Shown here: in pieces, positions 19,473 through 29,125 of the stretch
Numbering within the stretch: the first letter of the stretch is position 1
Layout of the letters: each line of letters starts with the position of its first letter
Source of the DNA: JAWLAT01 sp041395325
GTDB taxonomy: Bacteria > Pseudomonadota > Gammaproteobacteria > Xanthomonadales > SZUA-5
Direction of reading: 5' to 3'
DNA length: 64,000 bases
NCBI GenBank assembly: GCA_041395325.1
Contig: JAWLAT010000010.1
Coordinates: 1 to 64,000, forward strand
The notes under the pieces: model-generated
Seen by the model: only the letters and a program-made list of their open reading frames with translations
What the model was told of the DNA's origin: nothing
Databases searched by the model: none
Program-made: the position numbers and the translations under genes

Positions 19473-21493
19473 TCCGATTCGGCAGTCACGTCCAGCAAGG
19501 CGCCCAGCGCCGCCTCGTCGAGGATCGGTACGCCCAACGCTTCAGCCTTGGCCAGCTTGCTGCCTGCGTCCGAACCCACGATCACACCGGACGTCTTCTT
19601 CGACACGCTGCCGGAGACCTTGGCGCCCAGGGCCTCCAGCCGGGCCTGAATTCGGTCCCTGGGTTCGCTGAGAGTGCCGGTGATCACATAGGTGCGACCA
19701 CTGAGCGGTCCCTCGCCAGGCCCTTTCGCCGGCGCCTGTTCCGGCCACTGCAGGCCGACAGCGATGAGTCGATCGATGACCGCTTCGTTGCGCGGATCAT
19801 CAAGAAAATGACGCACTCTGGAAGCCACCACCGGCCCGACGTCGGCCACCTGACGCAGGCTCTCCTCATCGGCCTCGCGCAGGGCCTGCAGGCCGCCATA
19901 GTGGCGTGCCAGCTGTTTTGCCGTGGACTCGCCCACGTCCCGGATGCCCAGGGCAAACAACAGACGCTCCAGCCGGGTCTGTTTGCTGCCTTCGATATGC
20001 TCCAGCAACTTGACCGCGGACCGCTCGCCCATCCGCTCCAGACCCAGCAGGTCCGGCAAGGTCAGCTGGTAGAGGTCGGCCACATCATGGACGCGTTCGG
20101 CGTCGACCAGCTGCTCGACCAGCTTGTCGCCCAGGCCCTCGATGTCCATGGCCCGGCGCGAGGCAAAATGCCGGACTGCCTCCTTGCGCTGCGCCGGACA
20201 GATCAAACCGCCAGAACAGCGGATCACCGCCTCACCCTCGTTGCGCACCAGCTCCGATCCGCATTCTGGGCAAGCAGTTGGCAGGGGCACAGGCTGCGTA
20301 CCTTCCGGGCGCTGATCGAGGACCACCCTGGCCACTTCCGGAATCACATCGCCAGCGCGACGCACGATCACGAAGTCACCGACACGCACATCCTTGCGAG
20401 CGATCTCGTCGAAGTTGTGCAGCGTCGCATTGCTGACCGTCACACCACCGACAAACACCGGCTGCAGCCGCGCGACCGGCGTGACTGCACCGGTTCGTCC
20501 GACCTGCAGATCGACCGCCAGCAACTCGGTCATCATCTCCTCGGCTGGATACTTGTGGGCCAGCGCCCAGCGCGGTGCCCGCGAGATGAAGCCCATCGCC
20601 GCCTGCTGAGCGTAGTCATCGAGCTTGTAGACCGCGCCATCGATCTCGTAGGGCAGGCTGTCGCGGCGCTGCAGCAGCTCGCGGTAGAAGTCCAGACAGC
20701 CCTGCGGGCCAATAGCGGTACCCGCCTGCGGACTGACCGGCAGGCCCCATTCGGCCAACCGAGCCAGACTGTCACTGTGGCGGATGGTCCCCAGCGGCGG
20801 GGCGACCTCACCCAGGCCATAGGCGAAGAAGGCCAGCGGTCGACTGGCGGCAATCTTCGGGTCCTGCTGGCGGACGCTGCCGGCCGCCCCATTGCGAGGA
20901 TTCACCAACTCCGCTTCACCGCGTTCCCGGGCACGCCGATTGAAGGCCAGAAAGCCGGCGCGCGGCATGTAAACCTCACCACGCACCTCGAGCACGCTCG
21001 GCCAACCCTCGCCCTTCAGGCAGACCGGTATGACGCCGATGGTGCGAATGCTGTGGGTGACGTCCTCACCGACGCTGCCATCGCCACGCGTCGCCGCCTC
21101 GACCAGAACGCCGTCGACATAGCGCAGGTTGATCGCCAGACCATCGATTTTCGGCTCCACCGAGAAGTGCAGGGTGTCGGCGGAGACATCCAGGGTGTCG
21201 GCGATTCGGCGGACGAAATCGCCGACGTCCTCGTCTTCGAAGGCGTTGGACAGGCTCAGCATCGGCACTCGATGCTCAACCGCGGCGAAGCGACCGGAGA
21301 TGGGCGCACCCACGCGCTGAGTAGGCGAGTCCGCCGTCAGCAACTCGGGATGGTCCGCTTCCAGCGCCTGCAACTCGCGCATCAACGCGTCGTACTCGGC
21401 ATCCGGCAAGGTCGGCTCATCGAGCACGTGATAGCGGTAGTTGTGTTGCTCAATCTCGCGGCGCAGGGCCGCCACGCGCTGCTGCGGGTCCAT
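19469..21493 (-). CDS. ligA: NAD-dependent DNA ligase
   Basis: Seals nicks in replication and repair using NAD+. 674 residues (E. coli 671). Domain order is Ia, adenylation, OB, zinc finger, helix-hairpin-helix, BRCT. The adenylated lysine is Lys115 in the KIDG motif (SVEPKIDGLAINLRY), the same number as in E. coli, which supports the ATG at 21493. The zinc site reads CPECGSELV then CSGGLICPAQ. The BRCT domain starts near LSGRTYVITG. An in-frame extension upstream of 21493 overlaps zipA and is not believed. It lies between zipA and epmA. Confidence 0.97.
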   Translation of the reverse strand: MDPQQRVAALRREIEQHNYRYHVLDEPTLPDAEYDALMRELQALEADHPELLTADSPTQRVGAPISGRFAAVEHRVPMLSLSNAFEDEDVGDFVRRIADTLDVSADTLHFSVEPKIDGLAINLRYVDGVLVEAATRGDGSVGEDVTHSIRTIGVIPVCLKGEGWPSVLEVRGEVYMPRAGFLAFNRRARERGEAELVNPRNGAAGSVRQQDPKIAASRPLAFFAYGLGEVAPPLGTIRHSDSLARLAEWGLPVSPQAGTAIGPQGCLDFYRELLQRRDSLPYEIDGAVYKLDDYAQQAAMGFISRAPRWALAHKYPAEEMMTELLAVDLQVGRTGAVTPVARLQPVFVGGVTVSNATLHNFDEIARKDVRVGDFVIVRRAGDVIPEVARVVLDQRPEGTQPVPLPTACPECGSELVRNEGEAVIRCSGGLICPAQRKEAVRHFASRRAMDIEGLGDKLVEQLVDAERVHDVADLYQLTLPDLLGLERMGERSAVKLLEHIEGSKQTRLERLLFALGIRDVGESTAKQLARHYGGLQALREADEESLRQVADVGPVVASRVRHFLDDPRNEAVIDRLIAVGLQWPEQAPAKGPGEGPLSGRTYVITGTLSEPRDRIQARLEALGAKVSGSVSKKTSGVIVGSDAGSKLAKAEALGVPILDEAALGALLDVTAESE

Positions 21494-21537
21494 GCCTGTA
21501 CGGGTGTCCCTGTGGTCGGATCTGGGGAACGACCGGT

Positions 21538-22224
21538 TCAGCGTGTGGACGCTGGCCAGTCGCGATGTTGTCGGTCGTACTGGCGCATCTCGTCGCGCAA
21601 GCTGAGGATGCGCTGACGACCGAGGGCGTTCTGTTCCTCGTCCAGCAACTGGGCATCGAGCAGTTCGGCCATCCGCTGTGCCGCTGGCAACATGCTGTCC
21701 AGCGCATCCAGCGCAGCCATCGGGCCCGGCAGAGTCATGAAGAAGCACAGACCCGGCGTTTCCAGCCGCTCCATCGCCGACAGTTCGAAGTGTCCCGGCT
21801 CGTTCAGATTGGCTACCGAGAACAACGGGCTGGCCTCGGGGCGGCCGTCAATGAGGCGGTGGTAGATGCACCGATCGCCAAACACCAGGCCGGCCTTCTC
21901 GGCCGCCACCACCAGCTCCGGACCCCGAATCTTCTCGCCTTCGCGCGCCACCAGATAGAGCGTCAGAATCCGATCGTAGTCCTGCTGGACGCGCTCTCCC
22001 GGCTGGGGCTCCCGCGGTGCCGGCTCAATCGCTTCCAGGTCGACCTCGACCATGCCGGACTCATCGCCAATCAGCGCCTCTTCTTCACCTTCCTCACCCA
22101 GCCACGGTTCGCGACGACGAGATCCGTCGCCGCCCTGGCGCTGCGGCCGGCCGAAATAGTAGATCGCCAGCAGCACGAAAGCGCCGACGATCAGCAGCAG
22201 TATTCGCAGCTCATTGGCAGACAT
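21538..22224 (-). CDS. zipA: Cell division protein ZipA
   Basis: Bitopic inner-membrane protein that tethers FtsZ and stabilises the Z ring. 228 residues: N-terminal membrane helix (LRILLLIVGAFVLLAIYYFG), a short Arg/Glu-rich linker (about 30-85), then the C-terminal FtsZ-binding ZipA domain (ILTLYLVAREGEKIRGPELV, GRCIYHRL-like segment, FFMTLPGP). It is shorter than E. coli ZipA because the linker is brief. The ATG at 22224 has GGA about 8 nt upstream; an ORF extension to 22290 lacks support. The smc-zipA-ligA order is typical of gammaproteobacteria. Confidence 0.93.
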   Translation of the reverse strand: MSANELRILLLIVGAFVLLAIYYFGRPQRQGGDGSRRREPWLGEEGEEEALIGDESGMVEVDLEAIEPAPREPQPGERVQQDYDRILTLYLVAREGEKIRGPELVVAAEKAGLVFGDRCIYHRLIDGRPEASPLFSVANLNEPGHFELSAMERLETPGLCFFMTLPGPMAALDALDSMLPAAQRMAELLDAQLLDEEQNALGRQRILSLRDEMRQYDRQHRDWPASTR

Positions 22225-22314
22225 CGATCGGATCCACCGGCGCCCGGCCGGGCCCTTGGGCCGCAACTGTGCCCGCGAGCCGAACCGCATTGCAAGCCGG
22301 GTACGGCAGCAACA

Positions 22315-25300
22315 TCACTGCACCAGCCTGGATGCTTCGGCCAGGTCGACCGAGACCAGCCGGGAGACCCCTGGCTCACGCATGGTGACGCCAGCCAGCT
22401 GGGTCATCGATTCCATCGTGACCTTGTTGTGGGTGACGACAATGAACTGCACGCTCTTGCTCATCTCCACGACCATCTCGGAGAAGCGCCCCACATTGGC
22501 CTCGTCCAGTGGCGCATCGACCTCATCGAGCAGACAGAACGGGGCCGGATTGAGGCGGAAAATGGCAAATACCAGCGAGACCGCCGTCAGGGCCTTTTCA
22601 CCGCCGGACAACAGGCCAATGTTGCTGACCCGCTTGCCGGGCGGCCGCGCCATGATCGTGACGCCGGTGGAGAGCAAGTCTTCGCCGGTCAGTTCCAGAT
22701 AGGCATGACCGCCGCCGAACAACCGTGGGAATATCTCCTTCACTCCGGTGCTGACCCGATCGAAGGTGTCCTTGAAGCGCGTGCGCGTTTCGCGGTCGAT
22801 CTTGGCAATCGCCCCTTCCAGCGTCTCCAGCGCCTCGCTCAGATCGGCATGCTGGCTGTCCAGATAGCCTTTGCGTTCCTCCTGCTGAGCCAGCTCGGAA
22901 ATCGCCGCCAGATTCACCGGCTCCAGCCGCCGCACCCGCGTTTCAACCTCACTGACACGCTGGGCCCAGTCACCAGCGCGGGCATCGTCGGCCAGCGTCG
23001 CCAGCACGGCGACCGGATCATGACCGGAAGCGGCCAGCGCAGTAGCCATGTCCTCTCGGCGCAACTGCAGCGCCTGGGTTTTCAGTTGCTCGGCAGTAAC
23101 AGCCTCTCGTGCCTTCTGCAGAGCCTGATCGTGCGCTTGCCGCGACTGCTCCAGGCTGCGCATGGACTGCTGCGCCTGCTCCAGCCGTTCGCGCGCCTGT
23201 GCCAAAGCCGCCTCCACACTGACCCGCCGCTCCAGCTGACGTGCCAGATCGCTCTCCAGCTGCGGCAGCGGTGCCTCAGTCTTTTGCCGCTCGGTCGCGA
23301 TCAGCTCGCTGCGCTGGCCGACCTGCGCCAGTTCCTGCTCGGCGCGACGCAAGGCCGCCTGCAGCGATTCCCGGCGTGACCGCTGCTGTTGCAGTTCCAG
23401 CGCCAGCGCGTGAGCCTGATCGCGCTGGCTGCGCTGTTCCTGACGCAAGCCGTCGACCTGCTGACGCAGTTGCTGCCGCTGCTGTTCCACACCTGGCGCC
23501 GCCTGCTGGGCCTGTTCGAGCTCGCTCAAGGCCGTGGCGACCTCAGCACGTCCCTGGCGGATCGCCTGATCCTCCTCGGCGATGCGTGCCTGCAGGTTCT
23601 GCACCTCCTGATTCAGTGCCTGCGCCCGCTGTTGCGCAGCCGCCGCCGCGGAGCGCGCCGATTTCAGCGCGGCTGCCTGTTCGGCCAGGCGGCGATGGGC
23701 CTGGTAGAGCGCCTGCTGCTGCTCGGTTCGTGCCTTCTCGGCTGCTGCCTGCAGCTGCCGACGCTCGTCGATCTGCGTCTGCAGCGCCTTCTCGCGGTCC
23801 TCCAGCGTGTGTCGCTGCAGACCCAGTGCCTCGATCTCCTTCGCCCGCGCCAGCACGCCCTCGTGACCGGCGCTTCCTCGATCGATGCGCATCCAGTCCG
23901 GCCCCAGCCAGCAGCCGTCGGGCGTGATCACCGAGGCCGTTGGCGGCAAGGTCGGCAGCAATGCACGCGCCTGCGCCAGATCGTCAGCCACATGAATGCC
24001 GTGCAGCCATTGCGCCACTGCCGCTGGCCCACGCACATGCGCTGCCAGGGTCCCAGCTGCCGCGCTGTCCTTGCCGGCCGGTGCCGACACCAGGCTCAGC
24101 ACGCCAGCCGGCAGCTGCAGCAGAGGCCAATCGCGGGTGTGGGGCGCATCCACCACCACCGCCTCAAGCAGGCTGCCGAGCACACTTTCCACAGCCGGCG
24201 CCCAGCCGTCGTCCACTTGCAGCAAGGTGCCCAGACGCGGTGCATCGGCCAGTCCCTGCGCCCCGAGCCAGGCCATCAGTTCCTTGCGATCCTGGCCCAG
24301 CGCGGCGTGCTGCAGTGTCTCCAAGGAGGCCAGCCGTCCCCGCAACGTCTGCGCCTGCTGGCGACAGGCAGCCAGCGCCGACTGTTCTTCGCTCAATGCC
24401 GCCGCCGCCTGTTGGACCGCCTGCGCTTCGCGCTCCACCGCTTGTCCGAGCGTGTCGACGTCCTGCTGTGCGACCTGCTCCTGCGCTTCGCGCTCACGCA
24501 CGCGCTCGGCATGCTGGTCCGGATCCAGTCCGGCCTGCTCGGCCTGGATCTGCTCCATCCGTTGCAGATGCTGACGCTGCTGCCGTTCCTGGTACTCGAT
24601 GCGGGTACGCGCGACTTCCGCGCGCCGCTGGGTTTCGGCCAGCGCCCGATGATGTTGTTCGTACTGTTGCTGTGCCTGCTGCAATGACGACTCGGCACTA
24701 CTCAGCGCCTGTTGAATGCGCTCGCTTTCGGCCTGACCCTGGGCAGCCACCGGTTCACGCTCGGCCAGCAAGCCTTCCACCTTGGCCAGATCCTGACGAT
24801 CCTGCGCGTCCTGCTGTTGCAGACTCTGCTGCCGCGCGGCCAGACCCGCCTCTTCCTGCCGCAGCCGCTCGACGGTTTGGCGGCCAAACTGCTGCTGCTG
24901 CTCAAGCTTCGACAGCTCCGCGCCAACCGCATAGTGCTGACCCTGCACCTCGTTGAAGGCCTCACCAGCCTCCTGATGCTCCACCAGCCCCTTCTCGATG
25001 GCCGCGTCCAACCGGTGCAACTCGGCGGTCACCGACTCACTCTGATTGCGCGCCTTGGCTTCGGTGCCCGATTGCGTCTGGATCTCCGCATCGATGTCGC
25101 GCAGGCACAGGCTGCGATGTTCACCGTCCAGCCGTGCCCAATCGGCCTTCAGTTCGGTGTAGCGCTCGGCCTGGCGCGCCTGCCGACGGAGATGCTCGAG
25201 CTGCTTGTCGACCTCGCCACGCACATCGTCCAGCCGCGAGAGGTTTTCCCGCGTGGCGCGGATGCGACTTTCGGTTTCCTTGCGGCGCTCCTTGTACTTG

Positions 25301-25812
25301 GAGATGCCGGCCGCCTCTTCCAGATGGGCGCGCAGATCTTCGGGCGCCGCCTCCACGATCTGCGAGATCATCCCCTGCTCGATGATCGAGTAGCTGCGTG
25401 CCCCCAGGCCGGTACCGAGGAACAGATCGGTGATGTCGCGGCGGCGACAGCGACTGCCGTTGAGGAAATAGGTCGACACGGCATCGCGGCTGACCACACG
25501 CTTGACGCTGATCTCGGCGAAGGCGGCGTACTCACCGCCGACCTGCCCATCGGCATTGTCGAAGACCAGTTCCACCGAGGCCTGGCCTACGGGCTTGCGC
25601 TCGGAGGCACCGTTGAAGATCACATCGGTGATCGCATCACCACGCAGACGCGACGCGGCGCTCTCGCCCATGACCCAGCGAATCGCATCGATGATGTTCG
25701 ACTTGCCGCAGCCATTGGGCCCGACCACGGCGGTCAGATTGGTGGGCAACTCCAGCGTCGTTGGATCGACGAAGGACTTGAAGCCGGCAAGTTTGATACT
25801 GGCAAGGCGCAT
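22315..25812 (-). CDS. smc: Chromosome segregation protein SMC
   Basis: Condensin-type ATPase, 1165 residues. It has an N-terminal head with Walker A (GPNGCGKSN), long coiled coils rich in Gln/Glu/Ala, a hinge around the middle (LGTLLQVDDGWAPAVESVLG to SVITPDGCWLGPDW), and a C-terminal head with signature LLSGGEKALTA and Walker B CLLDEVDAPLDEAN. The start chosen, ATG at 25812, gives the usual MRLASIKLAGFKSF; the open frame extending to 25884 is not expected. About 90 bp separate it from zipA. ScpA and ScpB genes are not nearby. Confidence 0.97.
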   Translation of the reverse strand: MRLASIKLAGFKSFVDPTTLELPTNLTAVVGPNGCGKSNIIDAIRWVMGESAASRLRGDAITDVIFNGASERKPVGQASVELVFDNADGQVGGEYAAFAEISVKRVVSRDAVSTYFLNGSRCRRRDITDLFLGTGLGARSYSIIEQGMISQIVEAAPEDLRAHLEEAAGISKYKERRKETESRIRATRENLSRLDDVRGEVDKQLEHLRRQARQAERYTELKADWARLDGEHRSLCLRDIDAEIQTQSGTEAKARNQSESVTAELHRLDAAIEKGLVEHQEAGEAFNEVQGQHYAVGAELSKLEQQQQFGRQTVERLRQEEAGLAARQQSLQQQDAQDRQDLAKVEGLLAEREPVAAQGQAESERIQQALSSAESSLQQAQQQYEQHHRALAETQRRAEVARTRIEYQERQQRQHLQRMEQIQAEQAGLDPDQHAERVREREAQEQVAQQDVDTLGQAVEREAQAVQQAAAALSEEQSALAACRQQAQTLRGRLASLETLQHAALGQDRKELMAWLGAQGLADAPRLGTLLQVDDGWAPAVESVLGSLLEAVVVDAPHTRDWPLLQLPAGVLSLVSAPAGKDSAAAGTLAAHVRGPAAVAQWLHGIHVADDLAQARALLPTLPPTASVITPDGCWLGPDWMRIDRGSAGHEGVLARAKEIEALGLQRHTLEDREKALQTQIDERRQLQAAAEKARTEQQQALYQAHRRLAEQAAALKSARSAAAAAQQRAQALNQEVQNLQARIAEEDQAIRQGRAEVATALSELEQAQQAAPGVEQQRQQLRQQVDGLRQEQRSQRDQAHALALELQQQRSRRESLQAALRRAEQELAQVGQRSELIATERQKTEAPLPQLESDLARQLERRVSVEAALAQARERLEQAQQSMRSLEQSRQAHDQALQKAREAVTAEQLKTQALQLRREDMATALAASGHDPVAVLATLADDARAGDWAQRVSEVETRVRRLEPVNLAAISELAQQEERKGYLDSQHADLSEALETLEGAIAKIDRETRTRFKDTFDRVSTGVKEIFPRLFGGGHAYLELTGEDLLSTGVTIMARPPGKRVSNIGLLSGGEKALTAVSLVFAIFRLNPAPFCLLDEVDAPLDEANVGRFSEMVVEMSKSVQFIVVTHNKVTMESMTQLAGVTMREPGVSRLVSVDLAEASRLVQ

Positions 25813-25968
25813 GCGTCGTTGCGGTGTACCGGCGTTGAGAGGTCGGGGTGAGGGATGGGCTGAGGGGACGAAGCTGAACGGCATCCGGCCATGCTGCAGC
25901 GCAGCGTTTGACCGGCGCCGAACAGGGGATTAGCGTTGCGCGCCTTCCCGCTGACAGACGGACCCGTC

Positions 25969-26358
25969 GTGACCACCCAGCCCAGCAAGGCCCTGGAGAG
26001 CTTTCCCAACCCTGAGCCAAACCGCCAGTATACCATTCGCATGCGGATGCCCGAGTTCACCTGCCTGTGCCCGAAGACCGGCCAGCCGGACTTCGCCGAG
26101 TTCGAACTGGAGTATGTGCCGCGCGAGCGCTGTGTGGAACTGAAGGCCCTGAAGCTCTATCTGTGGAGCTTTCGCGACGAAGGCGCCTTCCACGAAGCAG
26201 TGACCAATCGCATCCTGTCGGATCTGGTGGCCGCCACCGACCCGTGGTTCATGCGTCTGCGCGGCATCTGGAACGTCCGTGGTGGCATCTACACCACCGT
26301 CGTCTGTGAGCATCAGCACCCCGATTACCAGCCCGTCCCGGCCGTCCAGTTGCCTTGA
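25969..26358 (+). CDS. queF: NADPH-dependent 7-cyano-7-deazaguanine reductase, short (YkvM) type
   Basis: Reduces preQ0 to preQ1 in queuosine biosynthesis. 129 residues of the unimodular QueF type. Visible are the catalytic Cys region (TCLCPKTGQPDFA), the QueF motif (ELKALKLYLWSFR) and the substrate-binding Glu/His segment (EGAFHE). GTG at 25969 gives MTTQPSKALE, the usual N terminus; a TTG 33 bp upstream keeps the frame open but is less likely. It is transcribed divergently from smc. Confidence 0.95.
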   Translation: MTTQPSKALESFPNPEPNRQYTIRMRMPEFTCLCPKTGQPDFAEFELEYVPRERCVELKALKLYLWSFRDEGAFHEAVTNRILSDLVAATDPWFMRLRGIWNVRGGIYTTVVCEHQHPDYQPVPAVQLP

Positions 26359-26389
26359 ACGCGACCGTCGCGTTGCGGCGTCGTCAACG

Positions 26390-27307
26390 GTGAAAGCCCC
26401 GTCGCGGGACATGCTGCCCTTCTGGCTGATGCTGGCCAGCACCTTGAGCTTTGCCGGCATGGCGGTAGCCATTCGGTTTGCGGCCGTGGAGCTGCACGCC
26501 TTCGAAGTGGCCTTCTTCCGCAATCTGTTCGGGCTGGCCTTTGCGCTGCTGTTGTTGCGCCGGGCCTCGGGTCTGCGCGTACTGCGGACACGCAAGCTGG
26601 GCCTGTATCTGATCCGCTGCCTGATCGGCCTGGGCGCGATGCTGACCGGCTTCTGGTCGTTGGTGCATCTGCCGCTGGGACAGGCAATCGCGCTGAGCTA
26701 TGCCACCCCGTTGTTTGTCACCATCGGCGCGGTGCTGGTGCTGGGCGAGGTGGTCCGGGCGCGGCGCTGGACCGCCGTGATCATCGGCTTTGTTGGCGTG
26801 CTGATCATCGTCCGCCCCTGGACTGAAACGATGTCCGCTGCTGCCTGGGTCGCTGTGCTGTCATCGGCGCTCGGCGCCAGTGCCGCCATCAGCATCAAGT
26901 TTCTGTCGCGGACCGAACCAGCCGAGGCCATCGTCATCTGGATGGTGCTGATCATGACGCCGTTGTCGCTGGTGCCCGCCCTGCCTGTCTGGCAATGGCC
27001 CAGTGGGCCAATCTGGGCCTGGCTGGTGCTGATCGGTTTGTTCGGCACTTTGGGCCACACCCTGCTGACCGAGGCCTACAAGCGCGGCGATGTGTCTGCG
27101 CTGACGCCGGTCAACTTTGTCCAACTCCCGGTCGTGGCCGTGCTGGCCTGGTGGCTGTTCGACGAAGGCATCAGCCGCTACACAATGATCGGCGCAGGCA
27201 TCATCTTCGTCTCAACCTTCTACATCGCTCGCCGTGAAGCCCAGCTGGCCCGCCGGGCGACGACCGACGAGCCGATTGCCCAGCAGAGCGGTACGGCACA
27301 TCGGTGA
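26390..27307 (+). CDS. EamA/DMT-family transporter
   Basis: About 305 residues, ten predicted helices in two EamA repeats (AGMAVAIRFAAVELHAFEV in the first; LGASAAISIKFLSRTEPAEA in the second). The substrate is unknown. The start is uncertain: GTG at 26390 or ATG at 26411 (MLPFWLMLAS); neither has a strong Shine-Dalgarno. A longer frame beginning inside queF is rejected. It follows queF by about 30 bp on the same strand and may be read through from it. It is not a close duplicate of the EamA gene at 653-1555 although the architecture is the same. Confidence 0.85.
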   Translation: MKAPSRDMLPFWLMLASTLSFAGMAVAIRFAAVELHAFEVAFFRNLFGLAFALLLLRRASGLRVLRTRKLGLYLIRCLIGLGAMLTGFWSLVHLPLGQAIALSYATPLFVTIGAVLVLGEVVRARRWTAVIIGFVGVLIIVRPWTETMSAAAWVAVLSSALGASAAISIKFLSRTEPAEAIVIWMVLIMTPLSLVPALPVWQWPSGPIWAWLVLIGLFGTLGHTLLTEAYKRGDVSALTPVNFVQLPVVAVLAWWLFDEGISRYTMIGAGIIFVSTFYIARREAQLARRATTDEPIAQQSGTAHR

Positions 27308-27374
27308 GGCTTCCTGCGCAGAATGGCCAGGCCTGAAGAGACAGGGCGCAACTGCTTGCGGGCCTGAATGACAG

Positions 27375-27398
27375 AAAAAGGGCGCCCGAAGGCGCCCC
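27375..27398 (-). terminator. Rho-independent terminator of the adhesin gene
   Basis: Read on the minus strand: GGGCGCC, loop TTCG, GGCGCCC, followed by five T residues. It lies about 40 bp after the stop of the trimeric autotransporter gene. In the plus direction it would also form a hairpin after the EamA gene but without a T tract. Confidence 0.92.
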
Positions 27399-27439
27399 CG
27401 TGTTCTTCATCAGCGGCGCAAGCTGCGCCGCGGTGGTGC

Positions 27440-29125
27440 TTACCAGCCGAAGCCGAAGCCGATGCCGGCCTGCGCTTCATCGCTGGTGAAGGCGCCACCG
27501 AAGGTCAACGTCATGTTGTCGTTGAAGGCACGCTGGTAGCCAATGGCCAACGCGCTCTCACCACCGGCAAAGCCGGCGCCGACCGCCAGTCGATTCTCCT
27601 GCGAGATGCCGGCCGCGCTGCCCACCATCGTGGTCATTGCTGCGCCCAGTGCCGCGACTTCGTCGATGCGCTGGTTGGTTTCCGTGAAGCGACGATCCAG
27701 CGTGTTCTGCAGGAAGTCGATCTCGGTGCGGAACTGGCCAAAGTTCACGGCATCCGTGGCCTGCGAACCGGCGGCCACATTGGTGATCTGGCGCGCATTG
27801 CCGGCAGAACCCACCGACACCGTGCTGGCGCGATCGGCCACCGAGTTGTTGCCGATGGCAACGCTGTTCTCCGCCGTCGCCGAAGAATTGGCACCCAGCG
27901 CCACCGAATTGCCGCCGCTGGCGGTCGCAGCGCGACCCACCGCCGTGGCCGAACTGCCACTGGCGTTGGCACGGTTGCCGTTGGCGGTGGACAGGTTGCC
28001 TGCCGCCGATGCCTGCCAGCCGGTTGCGGTTGCGCCCACGCCCGAGGCCACCGACTGCGTGCCCACTGCGGACGAATGGAAGCCGGTCGATTGCGCACCC
28101 TGACCCACGGCCAGCGCATCGGCGTCCGAAGCCACCGCGCCTTGGCCGATGGCAGTCGAGTTCTCCGCCGTGGCCTGCGCCGCGCGGCCATTGGCCGTGC
28201 TGTTGGCGCCGCTGGCCACCGCATTGTTGCCCGTGGCAGTCGACAGCGAGCCGGTGGCCGAAGACTGCCAGCCCAGTGCGGTGCCGCCGCGCCCGGAGGC
28301 ATCTGCCAACGCGCCCACCGCGGTGGAATGGAAGCCGGTAGCGGAAGCGGCCTGGCCGACGGCCGTGGCTTCCTCATCGCTGGCTACGGCGCCCTGACCC
28401 ACTGCAGTGGTGCGCGCGCCGCTGGCAATCGCGCCCTGACCCACGGCGGTGGAGTCGTCACCAGTCGCCTGGGCGGCACGGCCATTGGCGGTACTGTTGG
28501 CACCACTGGCCACTGCGGCGTTACCCGTCGCCGTGGACAGCGAACCGCTGGCGACCGACTGCCAACCCAGCGCGGTGGCACCACGCCCCGTGGCGGCAGC
28601 CTGGGCACCCAGTGCGGTCGAGTGGAAGCCGCTGGCAACAGCGGTCTGGCCGATCGCGACCGCATCCTCGTCACTGGCCACGGCACCCTGACCAACCGCA
28701 GTGGAATTGGCACCCGTGGCCTGCGCCGCGCGACCGTTGGCCGTGCTGTTGTCACCACTGGCGACGGCATCGTTGCCGGTTGCCGTGGACAGCGAGCCAG
28801 AGGCCGAAGAACGCCAACCCAGCGCCGTCGCGCCGCGACCTGTGGCCGATGCCTGCGTACCCAGCGCGGTTGAGTGGAAGCCTGCCGCATTGGCCAGATG
28901 ACCGAATGCCGCCGCATCCTCGTCGGTGGCTCGAGAACTGGTGCCCACCGCCGTGCTGTTCGCACCCGTGGCCTGTGACCCTGAACCGCAGGCCAGCGCA
29001 TTGTTGCCTGGCGCCGAGCTGCCGCTCAGGGTTTCACAGCGATCACCGGCCCAAGCCGACGAGGTGCCCAGCGCGAGCATCAGCGCAGCCAGCAGCGGGG
29101 TGCGTTGGAGTGCCTTAGCCTTCAT
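27440..29125 (-). CDS. Trimeric autotransporter adhesin (YadA-like)
   Basis: 561-residue type Vc secreted surface protein. It has a signal peptide ending in SSAWA, a head of 14-residue YadA-type repeats (GxNSTAxGxxAxA pattern) from about 45 to 430, a neck/short stalk (ITNVAAGSQATDAVNFGQ, then LDRRFTETNQRIDEV) and a C-terminal YadA anchor that forms the trimeric barrel (ENRLAVGAGFAGGESALAIGYQRAF, ending GFGFGW). The stalk is very short, so the head would sit close to the outer membrane. Two Cys residues precede the head. A higher-order repeat of exactly 252 bp (84 residues) runs through the head. The gene has its own terminator. Confidence 0.93.
   Translation of the reverse strand: MKAKALQRTPLLAALMLALGTSSAWAGDRCETLSGSSAPGNNALACGSGSQATGANSTAVGTSSRATDEDAAAFGHLANAAGFHSTALGTQASATGRGATALGWRSSASGSLSTATGNDAVASGDNSTANGRAAQATGANSTAVGQGAVASDEDAVAIGQTAVASGFHSTALGAQAAATGRGATALGWQSVASGSLSTATGNAAVASGANSTANGRAAQATGDDSTAVGQGAIASGARTTAVGQGAVASDEEATAVGQAASATGFHSTAVGALADASGRGGTALGWQSSATGSLSTATGNNAVASGANSTANGRAAQATAENSTAIGQGAVASDADALAVGQGAQSTGFHSSAVGTQSVASGVGATATGWQASAAGNLSTANGNRANASGSSATAVGRAATASGGNSVALGANSSATAENSVAIGNNSVADRASTVSVGSAGNARQITNVAAGSQATDAVNFGQFRTEIDFLQNTLDRRFTETNQRIDEVAALGAAMTTMVGSAAGISQENRLAVGAGFAGGESALAIGYQRAFNDNMTLTFGGAFTSDEAQAGIGFGFGW
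28060..28960. repeat. 252-bp tandem higher-order repeat inside the adhesin head
   Basis: The landmark TGGAAGCC recurs at 28077, 28329, 28623 and 28875, giving spacings of 252, 294 and 252 bp; 294 is 252 plus one 42-bp (14-residue) unit. Each 84-residue block carries the same order of words (GFHSTALG, GRGATALGW, SGSLSTATGN, NSTANGRAAQATG). This implies duplication of whole blocks and one later single-unit expansion. Confidence 0.85.

Noticed and set aside
19808..23379. Long plus-strand open frames (about 600 codons each) opposite ligA, zipA and smc
   Set aside because: Shadow frames of well-identified minus-strand genes; no family resemblance and no ribosome binding sites.
27368..28873. 501-codon plus-strand frame opposite the adhesin
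   Set aside because: Its repeats mirror the adhesin's repeat DNA; the minus frame has signal peptide, head, neck and anchor in order.
28060..28960. Regularly spaced repeats considered as a CRISPR array
   Set aside because: The repeats are protein-coding YadA head blocks of 42 and 252 bp; no short identical repeats with unique spacers and no cas genes.
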